Positions 45,478-54,707 of a stretch of DNA of 64,000 nucleotides are shown here, piece by piece. Position numbers and translations under genes: made by a program. The notes under the pieces are model-generated. The model did not search any database. It worked only from the letters and a program-made list of their open reading frames with translations, and had not been told where the DNA came from. Numbering within the stretch: the stretch's first letter is position 1; each line of letters starts with the position of its first letter. The stretch comes from Bordetella parapertussis. Lineage in GTDB: Bacteria > Acidobacteriota > Terriglobia > Bryobacterales > Bryobacteraceae. Location of the stretch: contig CALQCC020000017.1 of NCBI GenBank assembly GCA_943328975.2, positions 1 through 64,000 of the forward strand, in the 5' to 3' direction.

Positions 45478-46004
45478 TATTCGACTTCGAGTTCGGCGGG
45501 CGCGAGGATCGAGCTGGGCTTAGCGGCAGGTAGATCGACTCCGCCGGCCTTCCAACCTCTGTGGCGCAGTACGCCACTGGCGGCCTTCCCGTTGGGCGGG
45601 ACCTTGCCGATCAATTTGTACGAAGTCGAATCCAGACCGGAGGTCGACACGGTGGTCTCTTCAACGGCATCGATCACCGGCTGCAATTTCAGGTAGCGCT
45701 CCAGTGATTGCTTGGCCTGCACTTGCACGTCACGGATGGCAGCGCCGACTTGATCGTCGGTGTAGGCGGTGATGTCTTCCATCAGGAAGTCGATCAGGCG
45801 CGAGTCACGCTGCAGGATGCCGAGTACCTGGACGGCTCCATCGGCTGCGGAAGCTTGCGGCTTCGGCGGCGCAGGAGGCACCACCGGGGCGGCCTTCACC
45901 GACTGCGGTTTTACGTAACCGAAGGCCTGCGCTATATCCGCGGGAAGAGATCCCCCGAAGAGGATGGAGAAGAAACTGCGAAATGCGAAAGAGATACGAT
46001 TCAT
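45477..46004 (-). CDS. DUF2760-domain protein
   Basis: ATG 46004 gives 175 residues (MNRISFAFRSFFSILFGGSL). The family pattern is VQVLGILQRDSRLIDFLMED, IRDVQVQAKQSLERYLKL and the C-terminal YKLIGKVPPNGKAASGVLRHRGW. DUF2760 genes commonly sit beside Hsp70-like genes as here. The TAA overlaps the Hsp70-like ATG by one base. The role is unknown. Confidence 0.85.
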   Translation of the reverse strand: MNRISFAFRSFFSILFGGSLPADIAQAFGYVKPQSVKAAPVVPPAPPKPQASAADGAVQVLGILQRDSRLIDFLMEDITAYTDDQVGAAIRDVQVQAKQSLERYLKLQPVIDAVEETTVSTSGLDSTSYKLIGKVPPNGKAASGVLRHRGWKAGGVDLPAAKPSSILAPAELEVE

Positions 46005-46035
46005 GGCAGGATCTTTCAGAATACAATGAGAATCG

Positions 46036-48108
46036 ATGCGCAAGCGGTATCTGCTCAGTTCGGGCGTCGCACTCCTGGCGATTTTAACCACGCTCATCGT
46101 GTGGCAAACGTCGTTCTCGTTCGGCGAGTACGGTCCGTCGAGCCCCGAACAAACCTTCGTTTTCTGGGCCGTTTCGACGCTCATCTTTGTCCTGGCGGTG
46201 ACCCTGGGTTTCATGCTGTTCCGCACGGGCGTGAAGCTTTTCCTGGAACGGCAGCGGAGCCGCGAAGGTTCGCGCATGCAGACCAAGCTGGTTGCGGGCG
46301 CGTTGGCACTGAGTTTGTTGCCGGTGGTATTCCTGGTCGCTTTCAGCTACCTGATCCTGAATCGCAACATTGAAAAATGGTTCATGGTGCCGGTGGAAGG
46401 CATCAAGACGGAGCTGGAAGAAACGGCATCTTCCTTCAATCAAGAAGTGCAGGGACGCGCGGATGCCCTGGCAAATTGGCTCTCAACTCGGACTGATGTT
46501 CGTGGCGGAACAGCAAACTTCCCGCAGATTTGCACGGACAATCGGATTGCGGGCTTGAACCTACGCGACCCCAACGGCACACGCCACGTTCTGTGCCCGT
46601 CGACGGCGACAGGGATCAATACGGCGCGATCACAGGTTAGCTTGGCGGGCCTAGGCGAGTTGGAAGTGTTGGTAGAACCGCAGGTGGATCTGATCGAGAA
46701 ACAGTTGTTGATCGATCAATTCCTGCGCGAGTACAGCAAACTCTCCACACAGAAGAAAGACATCCGGAACTTCTACCTGCTTTTCATCCTTTTGATCGCG
46801 TTGTTCATTTTGTTCGTCGCCACTTGGATCGCGCTGCTGCTTTCGCGGCAGATCAGCGGCCCGATACTGGCGCTGCTGGAAGCCGCCAGTCAAGTTCGCA
46901 AGGGGAACCTGGGTCATCGGGTGACAACGCCCGCGTCGGATGAGATGGGCTCGCTGGTGCGCGCCTTTAACGACATGACGCAGGGGCTGGAGGCGAACAG
47001 CCGCGAGTTGGAAAGCCGTCGGCAGTTTACTGAGGCCATCCTAGAGAGCATTCCGACGGGTGTGATTTCGCTGGCATCCGATGGCAGGATTCAGCGGGTC
47101 AATCGCGCGATGAAGGCGCTGTTTTCCGAAGAAGAGTTGGAGCGCGCGGGTTCCGTATCGGATTTACTAACAGCGGAACATACGGCGGAGATCCGCTACT
47201 TGATGAAGCGGGCGCGCCGCATGGGCGTGGCCTCCAGTCAGATCGATGTGGATCGGCAGGGACACGTGCTGCACTTGTCGGTTACGGTTTCGGCATTGCC
47301 GGGGCTGGAGGCTTCGTCGCCTGGATACGTCGTGGTGGTGGAAGACACCAGCGAGTTGTTGCGAGCACAGAAGGCCGCGGCGTGGCATGAGGTGGCTCGG
47401 CGAATTGCGCACGAGTTGAAAAATCCATTGACGCCGATTGCGCTTTCGGCGGAACGGATTGCACGACAGTTGGATCGCGGTCCCTTGACGGCGGACTCTG
47501 AGAAAGTGTTGCGTCAGTGCTCGGCGATCATTGCGCGTGAAGTTGAATCGGTGAAAGCGCTGGCGGATGAGTTCTCGCAATTCTCGCGTTTCCCTGCGGC
47601 GCAGCCGGTGCCGACCAGCCTGAATGACGTAGTCCGCAATGGACTGGATGTGTTCGCGGGACGCTTAGAAGGAATTGTTGTGAGCGTCGATCTGGCGCAT
47701 GACCTGCCGCTGGTGAACGTGGATCCGGAGCAGTTGAAGCGCGTGGTGGTAAACCTGGTCGACAACGCGGCGGAAGCAATGCGCGATTCCATGGTCAAGC
47801 GATTGTTGGTGGCTACGCGGGCCACGCCGGGCGATTCCCCGGATACCGTGGAGTTGTTGGTGGCGGATACGGGGCGGGGCGTTTCCGGAGCGGATAAAGA
47901 GAAACTCTTTCTGCCTTACTTCTCTACCAAAGAACGCGGCACGGGGCTGGGCTTGGCGATCGTAAGTCATATTATTGCGGAACACGGCGGTCGCATTCGC
48001 GTAGAGGACAATCGTCCCACGGGGGCGCGCTTCTATGTCGAGATCCCGGTGGCGGGTGACGCAGCGGTTCCGGAAGCCGATATTGTTTTCAGTGGAGTAA
48101 GAGTTTGA
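46036..48108 (+). CDS. ntrY: Sensor histidine kinase NtrY
   Basis: The 690-residue protein has the NtrY layout: two N-terminal helices, a second helix pair at about 90-110 and 248-275 flanking a periplasmic domain, then HAMP. A PAS domain follows (ILESIPTGVISLASDGRIQRVN). HisKA carries WHEVARRIAHELKNPLTPIA, and the ATPase has NLVDNAAEAM, DTGRGVSG and GTGLGLAIVSHIIAEHGG. It probably controls NtrX phosphorylation in response to nitrogen or redox state. The stop overlaps the ntrX start as TTGA. Confidence 0.93.
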   Translation: MRKRYLLSSGVALLAILTTLIVWQTSFSFGEYGPSSPEQTFVFWAVSTLIFVLAVTLGFMLFRTGVKLFLERQRSREGSRMQTKLVAGALALSLLPVVFLVAFSYLILNRNIEKWFMVPVEGIKTELEETASSFNQEVQGRADALANWLSTRTDVRGGTANFPQICTDNRIAGLNLRDPNGTRHVLCPSTATGINTARSQVSLAGLGELEVLVEPQVDLIEKQLLIDQFLREYSKLSTQKKDIRNFYLLFILLIALFILFVATWIALLLSRQISGPILALLEAASQVRKGNLGHRVTTPASDEMGSLVRAFNDMTQGLEANSRELESRRQFTEAILESIPTGVISLASDGRIQRVNRAMKALFSEEELERAGSVSDLLTAEHTAEIRYLMKRARRMGVASSQIDVDRQGHVLHLSVTVSALPGLEASSPGYVVVVEDTSELLRAQKAAAWHEVARRIAHELKNPLTPIALSAERIARQLDRGPLTADSEKVLRQCSAIIAREVESVKALADEFSQFSRFPAAQPVPTSLNDVVRNGLDVFAGRLEGIVVSVDLAHDLPLVNVDPEQLKRVVVNLVDNAAEAMRDSMVKRLLVATRATPGDSPDTVELLVADTGRGVSGADKEKLFLPYFSTKERGTGLGLAIVSHIIAEHGGRIRVEDNRPTGARFYVEIPVAGDAAVPEADIVFSGVRV

Positions 48109-49469
48109 AAAACACGCGAGTGCTGATCATAGATGACGAGCCGGGCATTCGCGAATCCTTGCGCGGTGTCTTGGAAGACGAAGGTCTGGTGTGCGAGGCC
48201 GTGGAGAGCGGCGAGCTTGGTCTGGAAGCATTGCAGAAGCAACGGTACGACGTTGTGCTACTGGACGTGTGGCTCCCGGGGATGGATGGACTGGAGACGC
48301 TGAGCCTCATTCAAGAGATCCCGGCGGAGGATCGACCAGAGGTGGTCGTGATTTCAGGGCACGGCACGATCGAAACAGCGGTGCGTGCGACTAAGCTGGG
48401 CGCGTTCGATTTTCTGGAGAAGCCACTGACCATTGAGAAGGTGATGGTGGTGGTGCAGAACGCTGCGGAGCAGCGGCGCTTGGAACGCGAGCTGAATCGG
48501 CTGAAAGAATCCGGCGCGGCCAAACATCGCATCATCGGCGAGAGCGTGCCGATGAAGGCTCTGCGGCAACAGTTGACGCTGATGGCGGCGACCAACGGGC
48601 GCGTGCTGATCTTCGGCGAAAGCGGCACAGGTAAGGAACTGATCGCGCATGCGATTCACGCGGCCAGCTTGCGCGCGAACGAAGCGTTTGTCGAAGTGAA
48701 CTGCGCGGCGATTCCGGAGGAAATGATCGAAAGCGAATTGTTCGGTCATCGGCGCGGGAGCTTCGCGGGCGCGGCTGACGATAAGATCGGGAAATTGCAG
48801 AAAGCCGACGGCGGCACGCTGTTCCTGGACGAAGTCGGGGACATGTCTCTGAAGACGCAGGCGAAGGTGCTACGCGCGTTGGAAGAGCAGCGACTGGAGC
48901 CGGTTGGCGCGTCAGAATCGATTCAAGTGGATGTGCGCGTGGTAGCGTCCACGAATAAAAACTTGGAAGAAGAGATCGAACGCGGCAATTTTCGCGAAGA
49001 CTTGTTCTATCGATTAAACGTGGTGCCGTTCCATGTTCCTCCTCTACGAGAGCGCATGGAAGACGTGCCGTTGCTGGCGGATCATTTCCTGAAGGAGTTC
49101 ACGACGGCGTACGGTCGCAAGCCGAAAGAGCTTACGGAGGACGCACTACGCTCTCTAGGTGACTATCCGTGGCCGGGCAATGTGCGCGAGTTGCGCAACT
49201 TGATGGAGCGCATTGTCATCATGAATCCGCAGACACGGATCGATGCACGGCACATCCCTCTGGATCGGGCGCGAAGGGCCGTCTTCTATAAACCCGCGGA
49301 ACGTTTCGGCAGCTTGCAGGACGTCCGTGAAGCAGCGGAGCGCGAATACATTGCTCGCAAGTTGGAAGAGACCAAGGGCAACGTGACGCGTGCGGCGGAA
49401 GCGCTGGGGCTGGAACGCAGTCATCTGTATCGCAAGATGAAGGCGCTCGGTATCGCCGCGAAAGAATAA
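48105..49469 (+). CDS. ntrX: Sigma-54-dependent response regulator NtrX
   Basis: The 454-residue protein uses a TTG start at 48105. It has a receiver (VLIIDDEPGIRES, phospho-Asp in LLDVWLPGMDGL), an AAA+ domain (GESGTGKELIAHAIH, sigma-54 loop GSFAGA instead of GAFTGA, then GGTLFLDEVGDM) and a Fis-type HTH (NVTRAAEALGLERSHLYRKM). The GSFAGA loop is typical of NtrX proteins. It is coupled to ntrY. A consensus sigma-54 promoter lies 85 bases after its stop. Confidence 0.95.
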   Translation: MKNTRVLIIDDEPGIRESLRGVLEDEGLVCEAVESGELGLEALQKQRYDVVLLDVWLPGMDGLETLSLIQEIPAEDRPEVVVISGHGTIETAVRATKLGAFDFLEKPLTIEKVMVVVQNAAEQRRLERELNRLKESGAAKHRIIGESVPMKALRQQLTLMAATNGRVLIFGESGTGKELIAHAIHAASLRANEAFVEVNCAAIPEEMIESELFGHRRGSFAGAADDKIGKLQKADGGTLFLDEVGDMSLKTQAKVLRALEEQRLEPVGASESIQVDVRVVASTNKNLEEEIERGNFREDLFYRLNVVPFHVPPLRERMEDVPLLADHFLKEFTTAYGRKPKELTEDALRSLGDYPWPGNVRELRNLMERIVIMNPQTRIDARHIPLDRARRAVFYKPAERFGSLQDVREAAEREYIARKLEETKGNVTRAAEALGLERSHLYRKMKALGIAAKE

Positions 49470-49553
49470 CGTCGCTGGCCGGACCGGGCCGGACTGGTGG
49501 TTCTGAGCCACCTTCGTTCCCCACGATTCGCTGAAGTTTCAATCACTTCCGTT

Positions 49554-49569
49554 TGGCACGCCGCTTGCA
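49554..49569 (+). promoter_or_regulatory. Sigma-54 promoter matching consensus
   Basis: TGGCACG (49554-49560), four bases, then TTGCA (49565-49569) matches the consensus TGGCACG-N4-TTGCW at every fixed position. The start point would be near 49580, 15 bases before the ATG at 49595. GGAGG follows at a normal distance. Confidence 0.85.
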
Positions 49570-49594
49570 TCTATAAGCAGCGGAGGCAAGTCAA

Positions 49595-49951
49595 ATGAAA
49601 GCGAAACTTTTAGCGATGTTGTTGCTCGGTGGGACCGCGCTGTTTGCTGAGACGCATGTCCACTTCAATATCGGCATCAATACAGGACGGGGCGGATACT
49701 ATGTTCCGCCGCCACCTCCACCACCGCCGGTGCGTTACGTTCCACGCAGCCCTGGACGCGGCTATGTGTGGGTCCCAGGATTCTGGATCACAGTCGGCAA
49801 TCGTTATGACTGGCGCGATGGGTATTGGGCACCTCCGGTGCGCGGCTACGGTTATGGCAGCGGTAATAGTTACGGCAACGGAAGGAACAACGGACGCGGA
49901 CACGGCAACGGACGGAACCGTGACCGAGACCATGATCGCGACCGTGACTAG
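49595..49951 (+). CDS. Small secreted YXWGXW-like Gly/Arg/Asp-rich protein
   Basis: The 118-residue precursor has a signal peptide (MKAKLLAMLLLGGTALFAE), a polyproline stretch, and the aromatic pattern GYVWVPGFW and YDWRDGYWAPPVRG, as in YXWGXW-type proteins. The tail repeats Gly/Asn/Arg then Asp/Arg/His (RNRDRDHDRDRD). It is probably exported and surface-associated. A sigma-54 promoter lies directly upstream, and ntrX precedes it. Confidence 0.75.
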   Translation: MKAKLLAMLLLGGTALFAETHVHFNIGINTGRGGYYVPPPPPPPPVRYVPRSPGRGYVWVPGFWITVGNRYDWRDGYWAPPVRGYGYGSGNSYGNGRNNGRGHGNGRNRDRDHDRDRD

Positions 49952-49996
49952 TTTTATTTTGTGTCACAATCTGAGCGCCACCGGCGTTAATAGATT

Positions 49997-50542
49997 GTGA
50001 ACGCACCTAGCGACACTGTGAGAGCGGCGGGCGTTGAACCCGCCGCTTCTGACTTCGAGACGATCTTTGCGGCTCATTATGAGTCCACTGCCCGCGCCAT
50101 TGCCCGCGTCATTCATGACAACGGCCGCGCGGAGGAACTCGCTGTCGAAACGTTTTGGAAACTCTCCCGGAATCCCCAAGCACAGAGTGAACGGGTCAGC
50201 GGCTGGCTGCATCGAACCGCGATCCGCTTAGCACTGGACGAATTGCGGCGGCACGCGCGCAGGACCCGTTACGAAGGGCTGCTCGCGATGTTTCACATGA
50301 CTGGCCGCCCGCGCACTCCGGACGAGTTGTTCTCTGCGGAACAAGAGCAAGGCCGTGCTCGGGCGGTACTTGCCAGCATGGCTCTGCGACAAGCGGAGCT
50401 ATTGCTGCTGCGGCACGATGGCGCCAGCTACGACGAACTTGCGAGTTCTCTTCAGATCCACCCCGCCTCCGTCGGTACCCTGCTCAGTCGAGCGCAACAA
50501 GCGTTCCGAAAGGAATACGTAAAACGATATGGCGAACGATAA
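49997..50542 (+). CDS. ECF-type sigma-70 factor
   Basis: The 181-residue protein starts at GTG 49997. Region 2 is FETIFAAHYESTARAIARVI through AEELAVETFWKL, and region 4 is ALRQAELLLLRHDGASYDEL with IHPASVGTLLSRAQQAFRKEY. It has no extra C-terminal domain. It overlaps the following thioredoxin gene by 14 bases, the position where an anti-sigma factor gene is usual. No autoregulatory promoter was identified with confidence. Confidence 0.9.
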   Translation: MNAPSDTVRAAGVEPAASDFETIFAAHYESTARAIARVIHDNGRAEELAVETFWKLSRNPQAQSERVSGWLHRTAIRLALDELRRHARRTRYEGLLAMFHMTGRPRTPDELFSAEQEQGRARAVLASMALRQAELLLLRHDGASYDELASSLQIHPASVGTLLSRAQQAFRKEYVKRYGER

Positions 50543-51227
50543 AGACTTCGTTGATCAGAGGCTTGGCTCTTTGCAGGAGGCCGAGGAGTTCCGGCCGAAT
50601 GCCGCGCACGCAAGGATTCGCCTGCGCGGGCTGGCGGCTCCGAGCTCGCGCAAGTGGATGTGGGGCGCTGTGCCGGTAACGGCGGTCCTACTGCTTGGAC
50701 TGATGGCGCAATCCCCGCGCGCGGTGGCTAGAATGAGCGAGCCGTCAGGGCTGGTGATGCACCAGCTCCACTCCTATCTGATGTATCACTGGAACGCACT
50801 GGTGAGTCTGGTACATGGCAGCTCGCGCGCTCCTGACTTTGCGTTGGTCGATGCTTCGGGGAAGACGGTGCGGCTTTCGGACTATCGCGGCAAGGTGGTG
50901 TTGCTGAACTTCTGGGCGACGTGGTGCGCGCCTTGCAAGGCCGAGGTCCCGTGGTTCGTGGATCTGCAGAAGACTTACCCGGACGACCTTGTGGTGCTGG
51001 GGGTTTCCTTCGATGACGATGGCTGGAACTCAGTTCGTCCGTTCATGGAACAGCGCGGCGTAAATTACCCGGTGATGCTGGCGGGGCCCGAACTGCCGGA
51101 GCAATACCGGAAGATCGAGAGCCTGCCTGCGACGCTGATGATCGATCGCAACGGGCGCATCGTGGACACCTACCTTGGGCTCTCCAGCAAGGCGCAATAC
51201 GACGCGTTGATCCGCAAACAACTCTAA
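50529..51227 (+). CDS. Membrane-anchored TlpA-like thioredoxin, possible anti-sigma
   Basis: The 232-residue protein has a 41-residue cytoplasmic N-terminus rich in charged residues, one helix at about 45-62, and a periplasmic TlpA-type thioredoxin domain. The active site is FWATWCAPCKAE (Cys133, Cys136), followed by LPATLMIDRNGRIV. The gene overlaps the ECF gene, so the N-terminal segment may bind the sigma factor and the thioredoxin act as redox sensor. That role is inference; the segment is too short to show a zinc anti-sigma motif. Confidence 0.9.
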   Translation: MANDKDFVDQRLGSLQEAEEFRPNAAHARIRLRGLAAPSSRKWMWGAVPVTAVLLLGLMAQSPRAVARMSEPSGLVMHQLHSYLMYHWNALVSLVHGSSRAPDFALVDASGKTVRLSDYRGKVVLLNFWATWCAPCKAEVPWFVDLQKTYPDDLVVLGVSFDDDGWNSVRPFMEQRGVNYPVMLAGPELPEQYRKIESLPATLMIDRNGRIVDTYLGLSSKAQYDALIRKQL

Positions 51228-51982
51228 GTCGTTTCGAGCGTGAGCGGCACCGGCTGTTTCCCGTCGATGTCGCTCACGCCGTATTCTTGCGCCAGGGCTG
51301 CGGCCACGCATACACTGCCGCTGCGCTCCAGCAACTTCGGATCGCGAGCCAGTGCGGCGATCACGAGGCCAATAAACTCGGGGCTCTCACTGTTGGATAG
51401 GTCGAGCCATTGAGCTGCGGCCATCACTGCTTCTGTCCGGACCATGCCGGGGTAGAGCGACACAACTGCGACGTTGTGGGAGCGAAGCTCGTGCGCGGTA
51501 TCCGCGGTCATCTTGTCGGTGGCGGCCTTCGATATCCCGTAGATGGCGTTGCCAATGTGTTTTTGCGCTGCCCAGTGACTGATGTTGACGATGAGCCCGT
51601 GTTTGCGTGGGACCATCGCACGGGCGGCGTGAGAAGAAGCGACGAATGCGGCTCGCACGCCGGCGTCCATCATGGAGGGCCAGCGGTGCTCGGGCTGTTC
51701 CCAGAAGGGTAGGCCCCAGGTGAACTTGCCATCCTCGATCATGCGTTCGTAGCCACCCCAAGACGAGTTCACTAGGAGGTCGATGTCGGGCACTTGCGCC
51801 AGGGCGGCGGCGGTTTCGGCATCGAGGGTGTGGTCACAGGGGATGCGGTGAACCGATGCGGGAAGATCGGCGTTAACGATGCTGCGTCCAGTAGCCCAGA
51901 CGTCATAGCCGGAATTCGTGAGTCCGATGGCGACGCCGCGGCCAACACCTCGGCTGGCTCCGGTTACTAGGGCTGTTGGCAT
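51224..51982 (-). CDS. Short-chain dehydrogenase/reductase
   Basis: ATG 51982 (MPTALVTGASRGVGRGVAIG) gives 252 residues. The NAD(P)-binding TGASRGVG motif and a YGISKAATDKM catalytic motif (Tyr-x-x-x-Lys) are present, with a Ser near NISHWA. This is a classical SDR; the substrate is unknown. The stop overlaps the end of the convergent thioredoxin gene. Confidence 0.9.
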   Translation of the reverse strand: MPTALVTGASRGVGRGVAIGLTNSGYDVWATGRSIVNADLPASVHRIPCDHTLDAETAAALAQVPDIDLLVNSSWGGYERMIEDGKFTWGLPFWEQPEHRWPSMMDAGVRAAFVASSHAARAMVPRKHGLIVNISHWAAQKHIGNAIYGISKAATDKMTADTAHELRSHNVAVVSLYPGMVRTEAVMAAAQWLDLSNSESPEFIGLVIAALARDPKLLERSGSVCVAAALAQEYGVSDIDGKQPVPLTLETT

Positions 51983-52019
51983 CCCGTTATCATAGCGTCG
52001 CGTGGAGGGGAGGTGCGCC

Positions 52020-54707
52020 CTAGTAGAAGAAGCGGTCGAACAGAGTGCGGACTTCCTCACGGATACGGTCTAGGTCTGCCAGAGGGACAGGGGTCCAACG
52101 GGGGAGCAACGCGGCCAACGCTTCCATCTGGGCTCCGGACTTGGGCAGGCGCGCATCGGCGTGGCCTGTCAGGACGCGCAGGCCGTGATCGACGGCTCGG
52201 TAGAACGTGGCAGCTTCACGCAACAGGGCAGCTTCTGTGCGACTCAGTTTGTCGCTGGTCTCCAGCACTTCGATGCGCGCGAGGGTGTTCAGATACGAGT
52301 AGTAAATGCCTGCGTTCTTGAGTCGCAGGTAGAGCAGCAGGAAGTCGATATCGTAGTAGCCGCCGCGTCCGGCCTTGAGCGGTTTCTGCGTACCTTGCTC
52401 GCGCTCCAGTCGAGCGCGCATCTCGCGCAGATCCAGGCGCGAATTGCCGCTTTGACCGTAACGGTCGCCATAGGCTTGCTGCAGATCGTGCAAGAAACGT
52501 TCGGCACGTTTTTGCTCGCCGGCTACAGCGCGCGCTTTTAGGTAAGTGATACTTTCCCATGCCTCAGCGGCGCTCACAAAATAGTCGAGCACGGCGACTT
52601 CGGTCTGCACTAACAAGCCGGCGGATCCGTTGGGGCGCAGGCGCGTGTCGACTGTGAAGAGAATTCCTTCTCCGGTGTAGGAGCCGATCAACTGCACGAT
52701 ACGCTCGGCTACACGGGTCCAGAAGGTTATCTCGTGCGCGTCCGAATCTGAGAGAACAAAGGTCAGGTCGGCGTCGGAGGCCAAATCGAACTCTTGCATC
52801 CCGAGCCGTCCCAGCGCGATGACGAACATCTGGTCCAGGGGCTGATAGCCGGGGGCCTGAGGCGGTTGGGCCGCTCGCACTTCATCCACAGCGATGCGGT
52901 AAGCGCGTGCGATCACGGCGTCGACCAGCTGCGAGGTTTTGGCTAAGGTGTCGAAGACCGGATGCGAGCGGCAGATGCTTTCCGCTTCAATCATGAGAAT
53001 GCCGCGGCGATACCAACGGCGCAGGTCGGCGGGTACCGGCGGGGGCGGTTCGCCGTGAATCAAGGATTCGGGGGAGGTGGTGAGGTCGGTGACGGACTCT
53101 GGACGACGGATCAACTCCTCACCGAAGAACGGGCTGTGCGCGAAGAGGTCGATCACAGTCGAGGTAAGTTCGGGGTCGGAATCGAGGCGCGCCAGAGTGG
53201 CTGGATCGTCGGCGAGGCGGGCCAAGAAGTGTTCGAACGCGCCGGAGCCTCGCTCCATCTGCGCGTGCGCGAAGGCAGCCGCGAGTTGGGGCGCACGTTG
53301 GTCGATGAGCGGCACGGCTTTGGTGGTAGAAAAGCCAAATGCCGATGGCACGGGCTCCTGCACGCTGGCGTGAACCACGCGGTCATAGAGCCCGATGACG
53401 TTGTCAAAGTGCGTGCGCAGTTCCTTGCGCAGCGTCTCCGCGGAACCACCGCCAGGCATACAGCGCGCAATCCGTTCCTGAATTTCCGGATTATCCGGCA
53501 GCGTGTGCGTCTGCCGGTCTTCGTCGAGTTGCAGTCGATGTTCCAGGTGGCGCAGGAACTGATATGCACCTGCGAGGCGGCCATAGTCGGCGGCCTTCAA
53601 TACGCCTTTGTCATGCAAGCGGGCTAGCGCAAGCAGAGTGGCGCGATGTTGCACCCACGGCTCGGCCCCGCCGTACAGGCGCTGCAAACATTGCGCGAGA
53701 AATTCGATGTCGCGAATGCCACCGCGTTCCAGCTTCACATCGATGGCACCGGGTTTCGACTTCTTTGCGTGGCGTGCGTTGAGTTTTTCGGTGAGGCGTT
53801 CGCGAGTCTGGGAAAGATGTTCGATAGTACGGAAGTCGGTGGAGGTGGCGTAAATCCGGGGCTCTACAAATTCGAGCAAGGCGTGGCCAGTGGCGGCATC
53901 GCCCGCAGCCACGCGAGCCTTGATCAACATCTGCAGTTCCCAGTCGCGGGCTCGGTTGGCGTAATAGTGGCGGGCTCCGTCGAGCGAGATGCATACCTCG
54001 CCCAGACTGCCATCGGGACGCAGGCGTAGATCTACGCGGTAGCTCATGCCTTCGGGCGAGTAGGCGGAAAGCAATCCGGTAAGTTGGTTCGCGGCGCGTT
54101 TAAAGAACTCGCGATTGGTGATGCGGTTCGGGCCTGCCGTCTCTCCATTGGCGGAATACAGAAACATCAAGTCGATGTCGGAGCTGTAGTTCAATTCTTC
54201 CGCGCCCATCTTGCCCAGGGCGATCACGGTGAACTGCGCGATGCGTCCGTCTTCAGCAAGCGGCTCGCCGTAACGATCCACCAGGTCGTCGTGGATGCGT
54301 TCGTAGGCCACGTCGATCATGACGTCCGCGAGGGCCGTAAGTTCTCCGGTGATCTCCGGCAGCGTAGCTAACGCAAGGATGTCGCGTAACATGATGCGAA
54401 GAAGCTGGCGGCGGCGGAAGCGCGCGAGTTCCAAGGGCAGAGGCACTCCGGGAGAGAGCGAGGCGACCAAGCGGGCACGCAGTTGGTTGGCGGCAACGGC
54501 GTTTTCCAGATAGCCGGATCGCAGTAGTTCGTCGGCCCAATCGGGATGGGCGAGAAGCGCCTCGGAAAGAAAGCGGCTGTGGCGGAAGATCGCCGCAAGG
54601 TAGCGCGGACCTGACGGGGATGCCGTTATACGCTGATACGCAGACGGATGCCGCTCTCGCAGTAGCGTCAGGTAGTGCGATACCTGAGGTTCGCGCGCCG
54701 GAATCAG
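52020..54707 (-). CDS. glnE: Glutamine synthetase adenylyltransferase
   Basis: GlnE has two nucleotidyltransferase halves: GKMGAEELNYSSDIDLMFLYS (deadenylylating side) and GRLGMQEFDLASDADLTFVLS (adenylylating side), plus GGYYDIDFLLLYLRLKNA. The family start extends upstream of the first TTG (54470). The frame stays open and homologous (HSRFLSEALLAHPDWADELL) up to a CTG at 54707. GGAGG sits at 54719-54715, seven bases before it, and the CTG overlaps the MOSC stop as CTGA. That gives 895 residues, close to the usual GlnE length. Confidence 0.88.
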   Translation of the reverse strand: MIPAREPQVSHYLTLLRERHPSAYQRITASPSGPRYLAAIFRHSRFLSEALLAHPDWADELLRSGYLENAVAANQLRARLVASLSPGVPLPLELARFRRRQLLRIMLRDILALATLPEITGELTALADVMIDVAYERIHDDLVDRYGEPLAEDGRIAQFTVIALGKMGAEELNYSSDIDLMFLYSANGETAGPNRITNREFFKRAANQLTGLLSAYSPEGMSYRVDLRLRPDGSLGEVCISLDGARHYYANRARDWELQMLIKARVAAGDAATGHALLEFVEPRIYATSTDFRTIEHLSQTRERLTEKLNARHAKKSKPGAIDVKLERGGIRDIEFLAQCLQRLYGGAEPWVQHRATLLALARLHDKGVLKAADYGRLAGAYQFLRHLEHRLQLDEDRQTHTLPDNPEIQERIARCMPGGGSAETLRKELRTHFDNVIGLYDRVVHASVQEPVPSAFGFSTTKAVPLIDQRAPQLAAAFAHAQMERGSGAFEHFLARLADDPATLARLDSDPELTSTVIDLFAHSPFFGEELIRRPESVTDLTTSPESLIHGEPPPPVPADLRRWYRRGILMIEAESICRSHPVFDTLAKTSQLVDAVIARAYRIAVDEVRAAQPPQAPGYQPLDQMFVIALGRLGMQEFDLASDADLTFVLSDSDAHEITFWTRVAERIVQLIGSYTGEGILFTVDTRLRPNGSAGLLVQTEVAVLDYFVSAAEAWESITYLKARAVAGEQKRAERFLHDLQQAYGDRYGQSGNSRLDLREMRARLEREQGTQKPLKAGRGGYYDIDFLLLYLRLKNAGIYYSYLNTLARIEVLETSDKLSRTEAALLREAATFYRAVDHGLRVLTGHADARLPKSGAQMEALAALLPRWTPVPLADLDRIREEVRTLFDRFFY

